Part shown: piece after piece, positions 53,304 to 62,747 of the stretch
Layout: every line of letters starts with the position of its first letter
How positions within the stretch are numbered: position 1 is the first letter of the stretch
From: Sphingorhabdus pulchriflava
GTDB taxonomy: Bacteria > Pseudomonadota > Alphaproteobacteria > Sphingomonadales > Sphingomonadaceae
Length of the DNA: 64,000 bases
Assembly (NCBI RefSeq): GCF_003367235.1
Contig: NZ_QRGP01000001.1
Coordinates: 1,488,001 to 1,552,000, forward strand
Direction: 5' to 3'
Program-made: the position numbers and the translations under genes
The notes under the pieces: model-generated
The model's database searches: none
Told to the model about the DNA's origin: nothing
Seen by the model: only the letters and a program-made list of their open reading frames with translations

Positions 53304-54217
53304 ACGCTAAATTCTCTTCGTTAAAGCTCTCCGCACTGGCACTTCCGCTGGCCGTCTATACGGGGTGCTCGTCAGGCAGTACTGATTCCACCGAGCGAAT
53401 CAATTTGTGTGACTACGAACTTCATTTCGCTGACGAATTTGACGATCTGGCGATCGCGCCGCGTAAGCTCGAAAATGGCGCTCGCTGGACAGCACATACC
53501 CCATGGAACGGTGACTTTGGTGACGCACCATTTTCCGATCCGCGACCCGAAGGGCCATTCGCGATTGCGCATGGCGTAATGCAAATTACGGCGCACCGGG
53601 ATGAGAAAGGCCGCTGGCGTTCCGGCTTGATCGCTGCCGCGGAAGGTTCGGGAAAAGGCCATGGCGTGCAATATGGATATTTCGAAGCACGAATGAAATT
53701 CCCCCCTGGCCCGGGCACTTGGCCTGCCTTCTGGTTGATGAGCCTGCAACCAGCCCAGCAAACACCCAAGATCGAAATCGACGTCGTCGAATATTACGGG
53801 CACATGACCGACAAATATTTCGTAACGGGTCATGTTTGGTATGGCGGCGCGGAAGAGCATCGCACCCGTCGCGATGGCAAGAGCCTGTCGGTTCCTGCCG
53901 GATCGCTGACTGGCGGGTTCCACCGCTACGGCGTTCGCGTTGACGCAAAACATATCACCTATTTCCTGGACGGCGAGGCGGTGTGGCAACAGCCGACGCC
54001 CGAAGAGCACCGAGCACCGCTTTATCCGCTGGTCAATCTCGCGCTCGGCTCAGGCTATCCGATCGACAAGACGCCCAATCCGTCGACTTTGGAAGTGGAC
54101 TATGTCCGGGTCTATCGCCCGCAGCAGGATGGTCGAATGGACACATGTGACACCAAACATGGCATCGCCGATCAGCTTAAACCCCAATTGCCGTCAGTAT
54201 CTGCGCAGCAACGATAG
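53300..54217 (+). CDS. Glycoside hydrolase family 16 lipoprotein
   Basis: 305-aa predicted lipoprotein (lipobox VYTGC, Cys23). The GH16 catalytic motif E-x-D-x-x-E is present as Glu159-Ile-Asp161-Val-Val-Glu164 in KIEIDVVEYYG, with FADEFDDL near the N-terminus and WPAFWLM before it. Enzymes of this family cut beta-1,3 or beta-1,4 glycans. Coupled to the flippase by overlap, it probably trims or depolymerises the exopolymer, like ExoK/ExsH in succinoglycan synthesis. Its 3' end overlaps the convergent GNAT gene by 24 nt. Confidence 0.9.
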   Translation: MNAKFSSLKLSALALPLAVYTGCSSGSTDSTERINLCDYELHFADEFDDLAIAPRKLENGARWTAHTPWNGDFGDAPFSDPRPEGPFAIAHGVMQITAHRDEKGRWRSGLIAAAEGSGKGHGVQYGYFEARMKFPPGPGTWPAFWLMSLQPAQQTPKIEIDVVEYYGHMTDKYFVTGHVWYGGAEEHRTRRDGKSLSVPAGSLTGGFHRYGVRVDAKHITYFLDGEAVWQQPTPEEHRAPLYPLVNLALGSGYPIDKTPNPSTLEVDYVRVYRPQQDGRMDTCDTKHGIADQLKPQLPSVSAQQR

Positions 54218-55270
54218 CATGGCCTGTCGACTATCGTTCAGCAGAGCGAGTGCGCCGGAAGGTCGAAAGGGGTAGGTTGCGACCCGAAAATCTTCGGTCA
54301 CCTCATGCGGCCAATTGTGCTGCCAGTCTTCGTACACACCGAGGAAGGAAAACGACGTGGCACCGATCCGGCATGATTCACGCAGCGATTCGTGCGACAG
54401 AAGAATTCCTGGTGTAAAACGACGAAATTCCTCGTCAAATCCGATCTTGATCGCGAACCCGCCTGTCTGCTGCCAAAGGAGCAAACGGCATGCTGCATCT
54501 CGCCCGCCAATCTTGAGAAAGGCGAACTCAATCGACCCGTCTTGGGCAAACGCGCTGGCCATTTGCGACACAAAGCACCCCATTCGGTGGTCGGCAGAAA
54601 GCGCGGTTCCCGATCGTTGCTTCCAACCCGAACCTTCCAAGGCCATGAAGCGCCCCATCAGCACCGGTAGGTCGCCGGACTCCGGCGTTACAAATTCGGT
54701 CACGACTTCACCATGTTCGCGCGTTGCTGCGCGCCACTTGTTCCGGATGGCAGACAGGCGCTTGCGCGACATAGACGCTTCGAACGTTTCGAAATCGGCC
54801 GGTAGCTGAGTGGTCGCGCTGGTGTACCGCGGCTTGCAGTAAACGGCAGCCTTTGAACGCAGCGCTGAAGAAAGCACCGCCAAATCGGTTTCGCTGGATT
54901 GCAGTCGCCTAAACAGGATTGGCCGCTTCAGCCGCGCGCACGCATGCGAGAGTAAGGCGAGCGATTCAGGGTCGCGATACAGCAGCCGAAATGGCTCGCC
55001 AGCGAAGGCGTCAATCGGAACTAGCCGGGCAGGCGTCAGCATTTTGTCGAGCATTAGCGGTGCCGCCGCGATCAAAATTTCACCATTCCAGATGAGTACG
55101 ACCGAAAGTTCGAACATGTGCTGTTGCAATGCAGCGAGCGCGGCCATGTACCAGGCATGGCGCGCCAAAGGGGTTGCAAGGTGAACGGCTAACGCGTCCC
55201 ACTCTTTGGACAAGGCGGTAAACCGCTGAGTATCTCGCACGATCTCTGTTTTCAGAACTGCTTCGGTCAT
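54194..55270 (-). CDS. GNAT/CelD-like acetyltransferase-fold protein
   Basis: 358-aa cytoplasmic protein with the Acetyltransf_6 (CelD/BcsL) fold often seen in polysaccharide loci: WDALAVHLATPLARHAWYMAAL near the N-terminus, RKRLSAIRNKWRA in the middle and, in the second GNAT half, ALEGSGWKQRSGTALSAD, VYEDWQHNWPHE. Proposed to transfer an acyl or aminoacyl group to the repeat unit; the specific reaction is unknown. The start overlaps the preceding Wzy-like gene as ATGA. Confidence 0.82.
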   Translation of the reverse strand: MTEAVLKTEIVRDTQRFTALSKEWDALAVHLATPLARHAWYMAALAALQQHMFELSVVLIWNGEILIAAAPLMLDKMLTPARLVPIDAFAGEPFRLLYRDPESLALLSHACARLKRPILFRRLQSSETDLAVLSSALRSKAAVYCKPRYTSATTQLPADFETFEASMSRKRLSAIRNKWRAATREHGEVVTEFVTPESGDLPVLMGRFMALEGSGWKQRSGTALSADHRMGCFVSQMASAFAQDGSIEFAFLKIGGRDAACRLLLWQQTGGFAIKIGFDEEFRRFTPGILLSHESLRESCRIGATSFSFLGVYEDWQHNWPHEVTEDFRVATYPFRPSGALALLNDSRQAMLSLLRRY

Positions 55271-56703
55271 TGAGCTACCGTAGTCGCAGAAACTGGAGTT
55301 TCAGCTCGTCTGAACGGATCAATGCGGCGTGCGAGATCGAATGGTCGCAGCGCCAGCGAGGCACTGGCCAAGATTACAAAAGTCACCCCTGGAACAGCGG
55401 TCGGCGAATTAACGGCTGCAGGGATCAGGCTGAGTAAGGCAGCACTTCCCAACGCGCCGCCCAGATTTTCAGCGGGTATCGCGGATTCGGTCCAACTTGA
55501 CCTGCGCCAAGGCTGGAATGCTGCGATGAGATAGCTCAGGAATGAGAGGATACCAATGACACCCATCGAACCGAGCATTGCAAAGAAAATACTCGATGAG
55601 CGGAAGCTGCCTGGACCAACGCCAAGGCCATACGAATGCCGGAACAGATCCCAGCCCTGTTGCGCCCAGTAGAGCCGCTGCATGCCTGAGTCACTCGATG
55701 ATTTCTCGATTGTCATGCGCTTGACGACGTCGACCACCCCTTCGACCAACGCCGGAGAAGCAATGAATAGTAACGCAGAAAGGAATATGATCGAGCCGAT
55801 CGCTGCAAAGGCAGTCTTCGCCTTGGCAAAATTCGTGGCACCCGGCAGGGCAAAGATCCGCAACGCAAAGAACAGGCCATAAATAGCAAGGCCGAGATAG
55901 GCAGTAGAAGACGTGCTGAAGAACAGTACCGTTCCCATTACCAGTGTAGCAAGACCAGTCGCGGTGCTACGGATCGATCTATACCACATCTCTGAATTTG
56001 CAACGAACAGGACAAATCCAAGCGTCGCATAGGCTGACGATTCGGGAAATATTCCGCGAATGCGTACAAATCCGCCTATGGCATCATCCATCTGCACATA
56101 AGCCGAATTTCGAAACAGTTCGAACACTGCGTCCACAGATGTACCGCGAATGGCGATGCCAGCCAGACCCAGAATGGAATGCACCCACGCCATGACGATT
56201 AAAGTGCCAACCATAGTTGCAGCGGCATCTGTCCTTCGGCAGGCGATCCAGACGACTATGGCTGACAGCAAAGATCCGAGCAGGTAAAAAGCTGCTGTCA
56301 GATTCTGGGATGTGGGCTCAAGCGGTACTGTCGCGAACAGGTCCGCCACGTCGTTAAATTGCATCGGATAAACGTTAACCGAGCCTGCAAAAATGCGCGG
56401 CAAGATGAATGCTGTTGCAATACCGTAAAACGAAAACAGAGCTAACATGCGATTGGCCTTGAGAGCTTCTGGGAGGTCGCCAATCGCTGCGCTTCCAGGC
56501 ATCAGAATTCGCAGGAATACAAAAGCCAGAGCAAATTGGATTGGCGGTATCGATGAACCGCCCAGCGCAGGAAGCAGGATCGCGGCTGACCCATTGAACA
56601 GAGCCGAGGCCATCAACAGCATCAACGCGTGGCGCATGTTTCCGGCGATGACGACCAACATGCCAAGGACAATCTGTGCATAACCAATGAAGGTCAGTTC
56701 CAT
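55267..56703 (-). CDS. O-antigen ligase/polymerase-family (Wzy-like) membrane protein
   Basis: 478-aa polytopic protein with about 10-12 membrane segments and a larger soluble loop near the middle of the second half (VEGVVDVVKRMTIEKSSSDSG). The following WAQQGWDLFRHSYGLGVGPGSF resembles the GxGxGxF signature of Wzy/O-antigen ligase (Wzy_C) proteins. It would polymerise flipped repeat units in the periplasm. Downstream of the GT4 gene with a 12-nt gap and coupled to the GNAT gene. Confidence 0.85.
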   Translation of the reverse strand: MELTFIGYAQIVLGMLVVIAGNMRHALMLLMASALFNGSAAILLPALGGSSIPPIQFALAFVFLRILMPGSAAIGDLPEALKANRMLALFSFYGIATAFILPRIFAGSVNVYPMQFNDVADLFATVPLEPTSQNLTAAFYLLGSLLSAIVVWIACRRTDAAATMVGTLIVMAWVHSILGLAGIAIRGTSVDAVFELFRNSAYVQMDDAIGGFVRIRGIFPESSAYATLGFVLFVANSEMWYRSIRSTATGLATLVMGTVLFFSTSSTAYLGLAIYGLFFALRIFALPGATNFAKAKTAFAAIGSIIFLSALLFIASPALVEGVVDVVKRMTIEKSSSDSGMQRLYWAQQGWDLFRHSYGLGVGPGSFRSSSIFFAMLGSMGVIGILSFLSYLIAAFQPWRRSSWTESAIPAENLGGALGSAALLSLIPAAVNSPTAVPGVTFVILASASLALRPFDLARRIDPFRRAETPVSATTVAQ

Positions 56704-56715
56704 CGATCCGTCCCT

Positions 56716-57858
56716 TCAAATGTCTGCGATCAACCGGCTGATCCGCTGGTCGAAAAACTCGGGCGCAAACCGGCTGGCCTCAGCAACGGCATGGCGCGGA
56801 TCGAAATGGCGCAGGAATAATTCCATCTCCTCTACCGCCGCAATCAGGTACTCTATTTCCTGTCGGTCAAAGAAGACCCCCGTTCGGTCAGGCACGACTG
56901 TGTCCAGAGCACCGCCGCGCCCATAGGCGACGACCGGGCGCCCCGATGCCATTGCTTCGACCGGTGCTATGCCGAAATCTTCCTCTGCGGTAATGACGAA
57001 AGCCCGCGCACGCGCATAAGCGCGACGCAGGGCGTTAAAATCCAACCTGTCAACGAAACGGATATTGGGCCCAGCACGCGCCTTGAGCTGCCGGAGCATG
57101 CTGCCCTGCCCGACCATCAGTAGCGGTCGGCCATTGGCGGTGAACGCATCGACCGCCACATCGGGTCGCTTGTATGGCACCATGGCGCCAACCCATAGAT
57201 AATAGTCATCGATCTCGTTGGAGGGCGTAAACAGCGATGTCTCTACCGGCGGATGGATCACCTCCGCGTCTCTTCGCCAGACCTTGGCGATGCGACGACG
57301 GACGAACTCGGAGTTTGCAGCCAGTCTGTCGATCCGCGCGCTCGAGCTGACATCCCATTGCCGCAGCCAGTGATAGATCGGTGGCATTGCCAATCGGCTC
57401 AAGGGGTTAGCGGCGTTCCGGTACTGATGATAATGATCCCACAAATAACGCATTGGCGAATGGCAGTAACAGACATGCAGACTGTCCGGCGTCGTGATCA
57501 CCCCCTTCGCCGGACCCGATTCGCTGCTGATCACCAGATCGTATTCAGACAGATCGAGTTGCTCGAGCGCCATCGGCATCAGCGGAAGATAATATTGATA
57601 GAATCTTCTAGAACCCGGAAGCCGGTTGATGAAACTGGTGGTTACTTTTGCTTTTGAGATAGTCGCAGAAACCAGATCCGGATTGTAAACATGGGTAAAT
57701 ATGTCTGCCTGCGGATACAAACCCAGCAGTCGTTCGACCACCCGCTCTCCACCCCGCATCGACACGAACCAATAATGCACCAGCGCAACCCGCGGCTCCG
57801 AAAAGCGGCTAGGGCTAGCGTGGTAGACCGGTCCGCGTTGCGGAGAAATCGCGTTCAT
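56716..57858 (-). CDS. Family 4 glycosyltransferase
   Basis: 380-aa GT-B glycosyltransferase. N-terminal VALVHYWFVSMRGGERVVERL contains the acceptor-binding GG loop; the C-terminal donor-binding domain has NEIDDYYLWVGAMVPYKRPD, LLMVGQGSM and the EX7E-type EDFGIAPVEAMASGRPVVA. It would add a sugar from a nucleotide donor to the lipid-linked repeat. Its ATG overlaps the Wzc-like gene stop by four bases. Confidence 0.92.
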   Translation of the reverse strand: MNAISPQRGPVYHASPSRFSEPRVALVHYWFVSMRGGERVVERLLGLYPQADIFTHVYNPDLVSATISKAKVTTSFINRLPGSRRFYQYYLPLMPMALEQLDLSEYDLVISSESGPAKGVITTPDSLHVCYCHSPMRYLWDHYHQYRNAANPLSRLAMPPIYHWLRQWDVSSSARIDRLAANSEFVRRRIAKVWRRDAEVIHPPVETSLFTPSNEIDDYYLWVGAMVPYKRPDVAVDAFTANGRPLLMVGQGSMLRQLKARAGPNIRFVDRLDFNALRRAYARARAFVITAEEDFGIAPVEAMASGRPVVAYGRGGALDTVVPDRTGVFFDRQEIEYLIAAVEEMELFLRHFDPRHAVAEASRFAPEFFDQRISRLIADI

Positions 57859-59996
57859 GAATAATAGTCACGATATTGCTTGTAGTAGAAGGAAGGATCG
57901 CCGCGTTCGAAATAGGCCCGGCGGCGCATATCAACTTGGTTGAGTGCCAAACCGACCAGATTGACCTGGTCAGCTGGCAAGCGCTTGAGCGCCGCCCGCA
58001 ACGCAAAGCGCGAAGTTTTGCGCCAGCGCGTGGTCATGACAGTCGCGTCTGCCCGGCTGGCCAGTATAGGTGTCGAAGCAATCGGTAGTACCGGGGGTAG
58101 ATCGAGAATGATATGGTCGAACCGGGTCCGCAATTCATCAAGCAAGCGGATAAAGGCATCGCCGGTCAACAGGTGATCGGGCTGCTCATTGCTCGGGCGA
58201 AGCGGTAGCACGCAAAAAATTCGTTGATCCGACAAATCATCGAAATTGATGTCTGTCTTACCGTCGAGATATTCGATCAGCCCGTGATCATGCTCTCGCA
58301 TGTCAAGCAAACGGCTCATCCCAGCGCGACGCAGGTCGCAATCGATCAATATGGTTTTCTTACCGCTCTGTGCCAGAACATAGGACAGACAACAGGAAAC
58401 AACGGTTTTACCCTCATCGGGCAAGGCGGAGGTGATCGCGATCACCTGATTTCTGCCGTGGGTGGCTTGGCTGATCGCGGTGTCAAGCGCCCGAAAAGAT
58501 TCGGCGAAGCCCGAATTGGGCGAATGCTGCATGGCAGTCACTGCGTGGCGGATTTTCGGCTCTACCGATTTCAGCAGGGGTATCGAAGTAAGGTAATTCC
58601 CGCCCGATGCCCTTTCGAGCTCGTCCGGTGTCGAAACGCCGTGGAATATGGCTTCAGCGATATAGGCCGCAATCACTCCCAGGCCCAGCCCGACAACCAG
58701 CGACAATATGATGGTCATTGGGATGTTGGGGCTCTCTGGCCATGCCGGAACGCTGGCAAGCGTAAGAATTTTTGCATTGGGCCGCTCGCTTCCCTCAGCA
58801 GCCAGCAACTCCTTGTAGCGATTAAGATAGGCCTCGTAGATGCCCTGCGATGCTCCGGCCGCCCGCTCAAGGTCGCTGAGACCAACCATCGCCGAATTAT
58901 TCTGCGTCAGCTGGCCGCGCGCCGATGCAAGGCTGCCCGAAAGCGAAGCCATGCGCTGCTGAGAAACATCGCGTTTGGCGCGGAGATTGGAAATGACCCG
59001 ACCGATCTCCGCCTGGATCTGTGCACGCACTTCTACCAATCTGCTCTGCGCCTGGATCAACTGCGGATGGTTCGCACCATATTTGCTGCCTAGATTGGCA
59101 ACTTCTCCAGCAGCTTCGGCCTCCTGCGCTCGAAGCGACGAGATCACTGTCGAACCGAGAGCTTCGCCTACATCATCGCCCGATGAACCGGAACGGAGTT
59201 GGGCAAGCGCCGTTTGCAATCGTGCTTCGTCCTCAGCCGCGGCAGCCCGCGCGCCCGCTACCTCTTGATTATAGTTGGAAATCTCCTGCTCGGTTAACGA
59301 AGCCCCCGAGGTACTTAACAGGTTATTGGCGATGCGATATTGCTGCAAAGCCGTGGTGTCGGCCTGTGCCTGCGCGCGCAACTCGCCGAGCCGCTGCTGA
59401 ACTAAAGTCAGCGATTCCGCATGATTTTCCTTGTTGCTGCGTAATTCCCACCCGGCGAATTGGCGGGCGAATTCATTGGCAATGGTAGCAGAAGCCTCCG
59501 CTTCGGTGGCCGAATAGGAAATTGCAAGCGCGTAACTGTTTCCGGTCCGCTCAGCAGACACTTCGCGCTCCAGCTCATCAATCACATTGCGTAGCGCGTC
59601 ACTATTCAATCCCCTGCCCATCCCCAATGCCCCGGCAACGCGTTCGGCCATTGTCCGCGATGTGATGATTTCAACCTGGGTATCGACCAGTTCGTTGCTT
59701 AGCACTTGGCGGCTTTCAGGCCGATCCGCCGCACGAATTTTTTCGGCCGCGTTGTCGGTCAGCATTACGGTGGCTTTGGCGGTATATATTTTGGGCGCCA
59801 GCATAGCGTAGGCCAGACCAGCGATTAGGCAAAGCGCCAGAACGCCCAATATCAGCGTAAACCTGCGACGAAAAAAGGCGACGCTTTCGGTCAAATCGAG
59901 CCGATCCGCTGTAGCCGGCAGAAAAGTCTCGTGGCGGGTTGAGGGCGGGCCTGCCGACGCGGGTGTCACCGGAACAAGCTGGTTGGATTCAGTCAT
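57855..59996 (-). CDS. Wzc-like polysaccharide copolymerase / tyrosine autokinase
   Basis: 713-aa inner-membrane protein. Wzz domain with TM1 (about residues 51-71), a long periplasmic coiled-coil region (about 180-400), TM2 around residues 430-450, then the BY-kinase domain: Walker A DEGKTVVSCCL (Lys530), Walker A' ILIDCDLRRAGM and Walker B IILDLPP. The C-terminal tail is Tyr-rich (RAYFERGDPSFYYKQYRDYY), the autophosphorylation cluster. It controls chain length and export. Start at MTESNQLV; the open frame upstream overlaps the outer-membrane gene and is not credible. Confidence 0.94.
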   Translation of the reverse strand: MTESNQLVPVTPASAGPPSTRHETFLPATADRLDLTESVAFFRRRFTLILGVLALCLIAGLAYAMLAPKIYTAKATVMLTDNAAEKIRAADRPESRQVLSNELVDTQVEIITSRTMAERVAGALGMGRGLNSDALRNVIDELEREVSAERTGNSYALAISYSATEAEASATIANEFARQFAGWELRSNKENHAESLTLVQQRLGELRAQAQADTTALQQYRIANNLLSTSGASLTEQEISNYNQEVAGARAAAAEDEARLQTALAQLRSGSSGDDVGEALGSTVISSLRAQEAEAAGEVANLGSKYGANHPQLIQAQSRLVEVRAQIQAEIGRVISNLRAKRDVSQQRMASLSGSLASARGQLTQNNSAMVGLSDLERAAGASQGIYEAYLNRYKELLAAEGSERPNAKILTLASVPAWPESPNIPMTIILSLVVGLGLGVIAAYIAEAIFHGVSTPDELERASGGNYLTSIPLLKSVEPKIRHAVTAMQHSPNSGFAESFRALDTAISQATHGRNQVIAITSALPDEGKTVVSCCLSYVLAQSGKKTILIDCDLRRAGMSRLLDMREHDHGLIEYLDGKTDINFDDLSDQRIFCVLPLRPSNEQPDHLLTGDAFIRLLDELRTRFDHIILDLPPVLPIASTPILASRADATVMTTRWRKTSRFALRAALKRLPADQVNLVGLALNQVDMRRRAYFERGDPSFYYKQYRDYYS

Positions 59997-60054
59997 GACA
60001 TTGCCTCGGTTGCGGAACGGGTTGGATCGTCCTGTTTTTGGTGCTGGCGGACCA

Positions 60055-61329
60055 TCAGAACCGGGCCCTGACGCCAAGGGTAACGGTGATGCCCGCATAG
60101 TCGCGCCCCAAGGCATTGCCGTCCTGTTTTCGCCAGCCGACGCCGGCGACCAGCCCCACATTGTCAATCAGGCGATAATGTGCCCTGGCAGATGCATGAA
60201 ATCGCATGTCTTTGCGGCCACTGCCCTGATACTTTTCATCGCTGATACCCAATTCAGCGGAGACAAGCGTGCGGTCGCCAAGTGCCTTGCGGGCTTCGAG
60301 AGAAAAATCGCTATGCACGATAGCCGGCGCATCGAGGCGAAAGCTGGGGTCGATTACCCTGTCGGCAGCTGCGGTGATCTGCCAGTCCGCACGCGGCGTC
60401 CATTCGACCTGCAAATGGAAATTGACGTCGCTGACATCCTTGACCGACGGATTGTCGAACTTCTGGCGCATATAACCCACGCCGACTTCCAGATTTACCA
60501 AGCTGGTCAACCGCAGCAGCATGCCGGCGAGCACACCATAGCCATCGGAGTCGCGCTGTGTTGGAAGCGAATTCGAATAGTCGACCTTGTTGATCGAGGC
60601 TTCCACGAACACTCGTGAATAATGGCTGGTGGGCGCGCTACTGCGGATCCGGGCACGCGTCACCGTCGAATCTCTCTCGGAAAGGTCGAATGGCAGCCCA
60701 TTGATCTTCGTATCCCGGTACCGCGTTTCTGCGATCCGTCCTTCTGCCATCAGTTCGAGAAAACCGCCCTCTCGCCGTACCCTCAATCCGCCAAACTTCC
60801 GATTGAAAGCCACTGGCTCGTCGGTCAGAAACTGGTCGCCCGCAGTCCCGCGCTGTTCGATGCCGCGGCGGAGGCCAGCATCTACAATGACTTCGGTGCG
60901 CTCGGCCAGATCGAACCTTCCCTTGCCCTGAATATCGAACTGCTCGCTATTCTCACCTTTGATATCGGCATAACGGCGAATATCCGCTCCGCTGGTCAGG
61001 CTAAACTCATGCCGCTGCAAATCGGTTCGAATAGTGGACCGTGGCCGGAATGAGAGAACCAGATCGTCCAATTTTGACTGGCTGTTGTTGTAAACATTAT
61101 CATCGTAGGTCGCATCGCTCTCGATCGACGGGAAAAATAGCAGGTTGGGGCTTATCCGAATGCCCTCGCCGCGTTCGGGCTCGAACAGATCGAAAGGAGT
61201 GACGATCTCTTCGCTTTGCGCAAAGGCTGGCCGCGACACCAATGTGCACAGAAGAACCGCTATCGGCCCCAGTTGTTTGGGTTTTGTCCTGACCTGCCCG
61301 GGCAGTGGCTTGATCCGGATCGCGCGCAC
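60055..61329 (-). CDS. Outer-membrane beta-barrel protein of the exopolysaccharide locus
   Basis: About 424-aa protein with a signal peptide (RTKPKQLGPIAVLLCTLVSRPAFAQ) and a mature part made of alternating strands ending GITVTLGVRARF, a barrel with terminal Phe (BBP2/BcsC-like outer-membrane family). It may be a polymer exporter or a surface anchor. The start is uncertain: the GTG at 61329 gives a proper signal peptide but no ribosome binding site; the frame is open to 61680, but its upstream part overlaps a small plus-strand gene (61526-61657). Same strand as wzc, 58 nt upstream of it. Confidence 0.8.
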   Translation of the reverse strand: MRAIRIKPLPGQVRTKPKQLGPIAVLLCTLVSRPAFAQSEEIVTPFDLFEPERGEGIRISPNLLFFPSIESDATYDDNVYNNSQSKLDDLVLSFRPRSTIRTDLQRHEFSLTSGADIRRYADIKGENSEQFDIQGKGRFDLAERTEVIVDAGLRRGIEQRGTAGDQFLTDEPVAFNRKFGGLRVRREGGFLELMAEGRIAETRYRDTKINGLPFDLSERDSTVTRARIRSSAPTSHYSRVFVEASINKVDYSNSLPTQRDSDGYGVLAGMLLRLTSLVNLEVGVGYMRQKFDNPSVKDVSDVNFHLQVEWTPRADWQITAAADRVIDPSFRLDAPAIVHSDFSLEARKALGDRTLVSAELGISDEKYQGSGRKDMRFHASARAHYRLIDNVGLVAGVGWRKQDGNALGRDYAGITVTLGVRARF

Positions 61330-61525
61330 CGTCTGCGGTTTGAGCGACGAGAATGCGTCAAAGGTCAAGGCCGAGATTTCGGAAAGAATGTCAAAAATGC
61401 TGGTGACGCTCGATTTAAAGGGGATAGCGACCCGGCCACAAGTGCGTACACTGCCAGCCTGGCTCTTGCGTCCAGGCATATTCGAAAGTATCAGTCGCCT
61501 ACCTAATGGTGATAAGGCCATCTGA

Positions 61526-61657
61526 ATGATAGAGTTGCCGCCCGGCTCTGGTGTTGAAGAACATGCGCGTAACGAAGAGCGGAGCTTTGCCCGCGGGCTG
61601 ATGGTGGCACTACCGCTCGCGCTCGTTGCGTGGCTGCTAGTGACCTTGTTTATCTGA
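61526..61657 (+). CDS. 43-codon single-helix membrane protein
   Basis: Small intact frame: ATG at 61526, TGA at 61655-61657. The product starts MIELPPGSGVEEHARNEERS and continues with a basic edge (FARG) and one hydrophobic helix (LMVALPLALVAWLLVTLF). AAGG lies about 9 nt before the ATG. It is on the strand opposite to the flanking genes. The arrangement soluble acidic N-terminus, Arg-Gly edge and terminal helix is like other small membrane proteins in sphingomonads. No homology can be proven here. Confidence 0.45.
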   Translation: MIELPPGSGVEEHARNEERSFARGLMVALPLALVAWLLVTLFI

Positions 61658-61682
61658 TAGGATCCCCGGTTCGGCATCACAA

Positions 61683-62534
61683 TTACCTGTTGCCGACGAG
61701 TACAGCTGGGACGGTGGCTAACAATATTTTGAAATCAAACGCCAATGTCCGGTTTTGTACATAGAGCACATCGGTCGCGACCCGTCGCCGATAACTTGTT
61801 CTGGCATTCCGCGTGACTTGCCAAAGTCCGGTCAATCCCGGCCTGACACTGGTGTAAAACGCCGCGTAACGCCCGTAGCGGCGCATCTCATCCTCGACGA
61901 TCGGTCGCGGCCCGACCAGGCTCATTTCGCCACGTAGGACATTGATCAACTGGGGAAGCTCATCAAGCGATGTGTTGCGAAGAATACGCCCGAACCTGGT
62001 CACGCGCGGATCACAAACAAGCTTTTGTGTATTGACCCATTCGCGCAGCAGCGCATCATCATTCGCGAGCAACCGGACCAACCGCTGGTCGGCATCAACA
62101 CACATTGTACGGAATTTAAGGCATTCGAAAATCTTGCCACCAAGGCCTACGCGCCGATGCGCAAAAAATACGGGACCGCGTTCGAACAATAGCAAGAAAA
62201 TCGTAATGAAGGCCAATACCGGAAGCAGCACGACAAGCAGGGCAGCGGCGGCGATGACATCCACTATCCTGCTAGCCGAGGGCAAAATTTGTTTTGGCCG
62301 CTCCGCGTGGTCGGGATAGACGCCAACCTGTGTTTCGCTTTGGATAAGCGCCGCGTCTGCAGCACTTACATCGTTAGATGCTACCAACGGCCGTGTATCG
62401 CCAATGTCCAAATAGAGCGAGCGGTCGGCAATCGGTTCGAGGCGCTCTGCCTCCGCGGTCATGATTTCGATTCCTGCTTCGGTGGAATTACGCATTTGCT
62501 CCAACATTTTCATTGCCCCGGTTTGCGCGACCAC
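61683..62534 (-). CDS. Polyprenyl-phosphate sugar-1-phosphate transferase (initiating enzyme)
   Basis: 283-aa monotopic enzyme of the bacterial sugar transferase family that starts each repeat unit on undecaprenyl phosphate. A membrane helix (VIAAAALLVVLLPVLAFITIF) is followed by KIFECLKFRTM, LRNTSLDELPQLINVLRGEM, SLVGPRPIVEDE and RPGLTGLWQV, all conserved. Start at 62534 (MVAQTG) or at an internal Met; residues 1-80 are variable and not conserved. Divergent from the OPX gene, with about 210 bp between. Confidence 0.92.
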   Translation of the reverse strand: MVAQTGAMKMLEQMRNSTEAGIEIMTAEAERLEPIADRSLYLDIGDTRPLVASNDVSAADAALIQSETQVGVYPDHAERPKQILPSASRIVDVIAAAALLVVLLPVLAFITIFLLLFERGPVFFAHRRVGLGGKIFECLKFRTMCVDADQRLVRLLANDDALLREWVNTQKLVCDPRVTRFGRILRNTSLDELPQLINVLRGEMSLVGPRPIVEDEMRRYGRYAAFYTSVRPGLTGLWQVTRNARTSYRRRVATDVLYVQNRTLAFDFKILLATVPAVLVGNR

Positions 62535-62747
62535 GCTCGGCTTTTCTGACCGTTCAACTAGTAAGGAAAACTGCTCAAAAACCGAGGCAGATACAAACGG
62601 TCAAAGGTTGTAACCCGAGTCTATCCCGATGGACTAAGAACCGGCGAATTGGTTCGGGATCCCATTCCCCTACTTAGTAATGGCGCGCGCAAGCCATCCA
62701 TTTTATGCATTGGACATATGGGCTGATTGAGCAACTGCACCCAAGCT

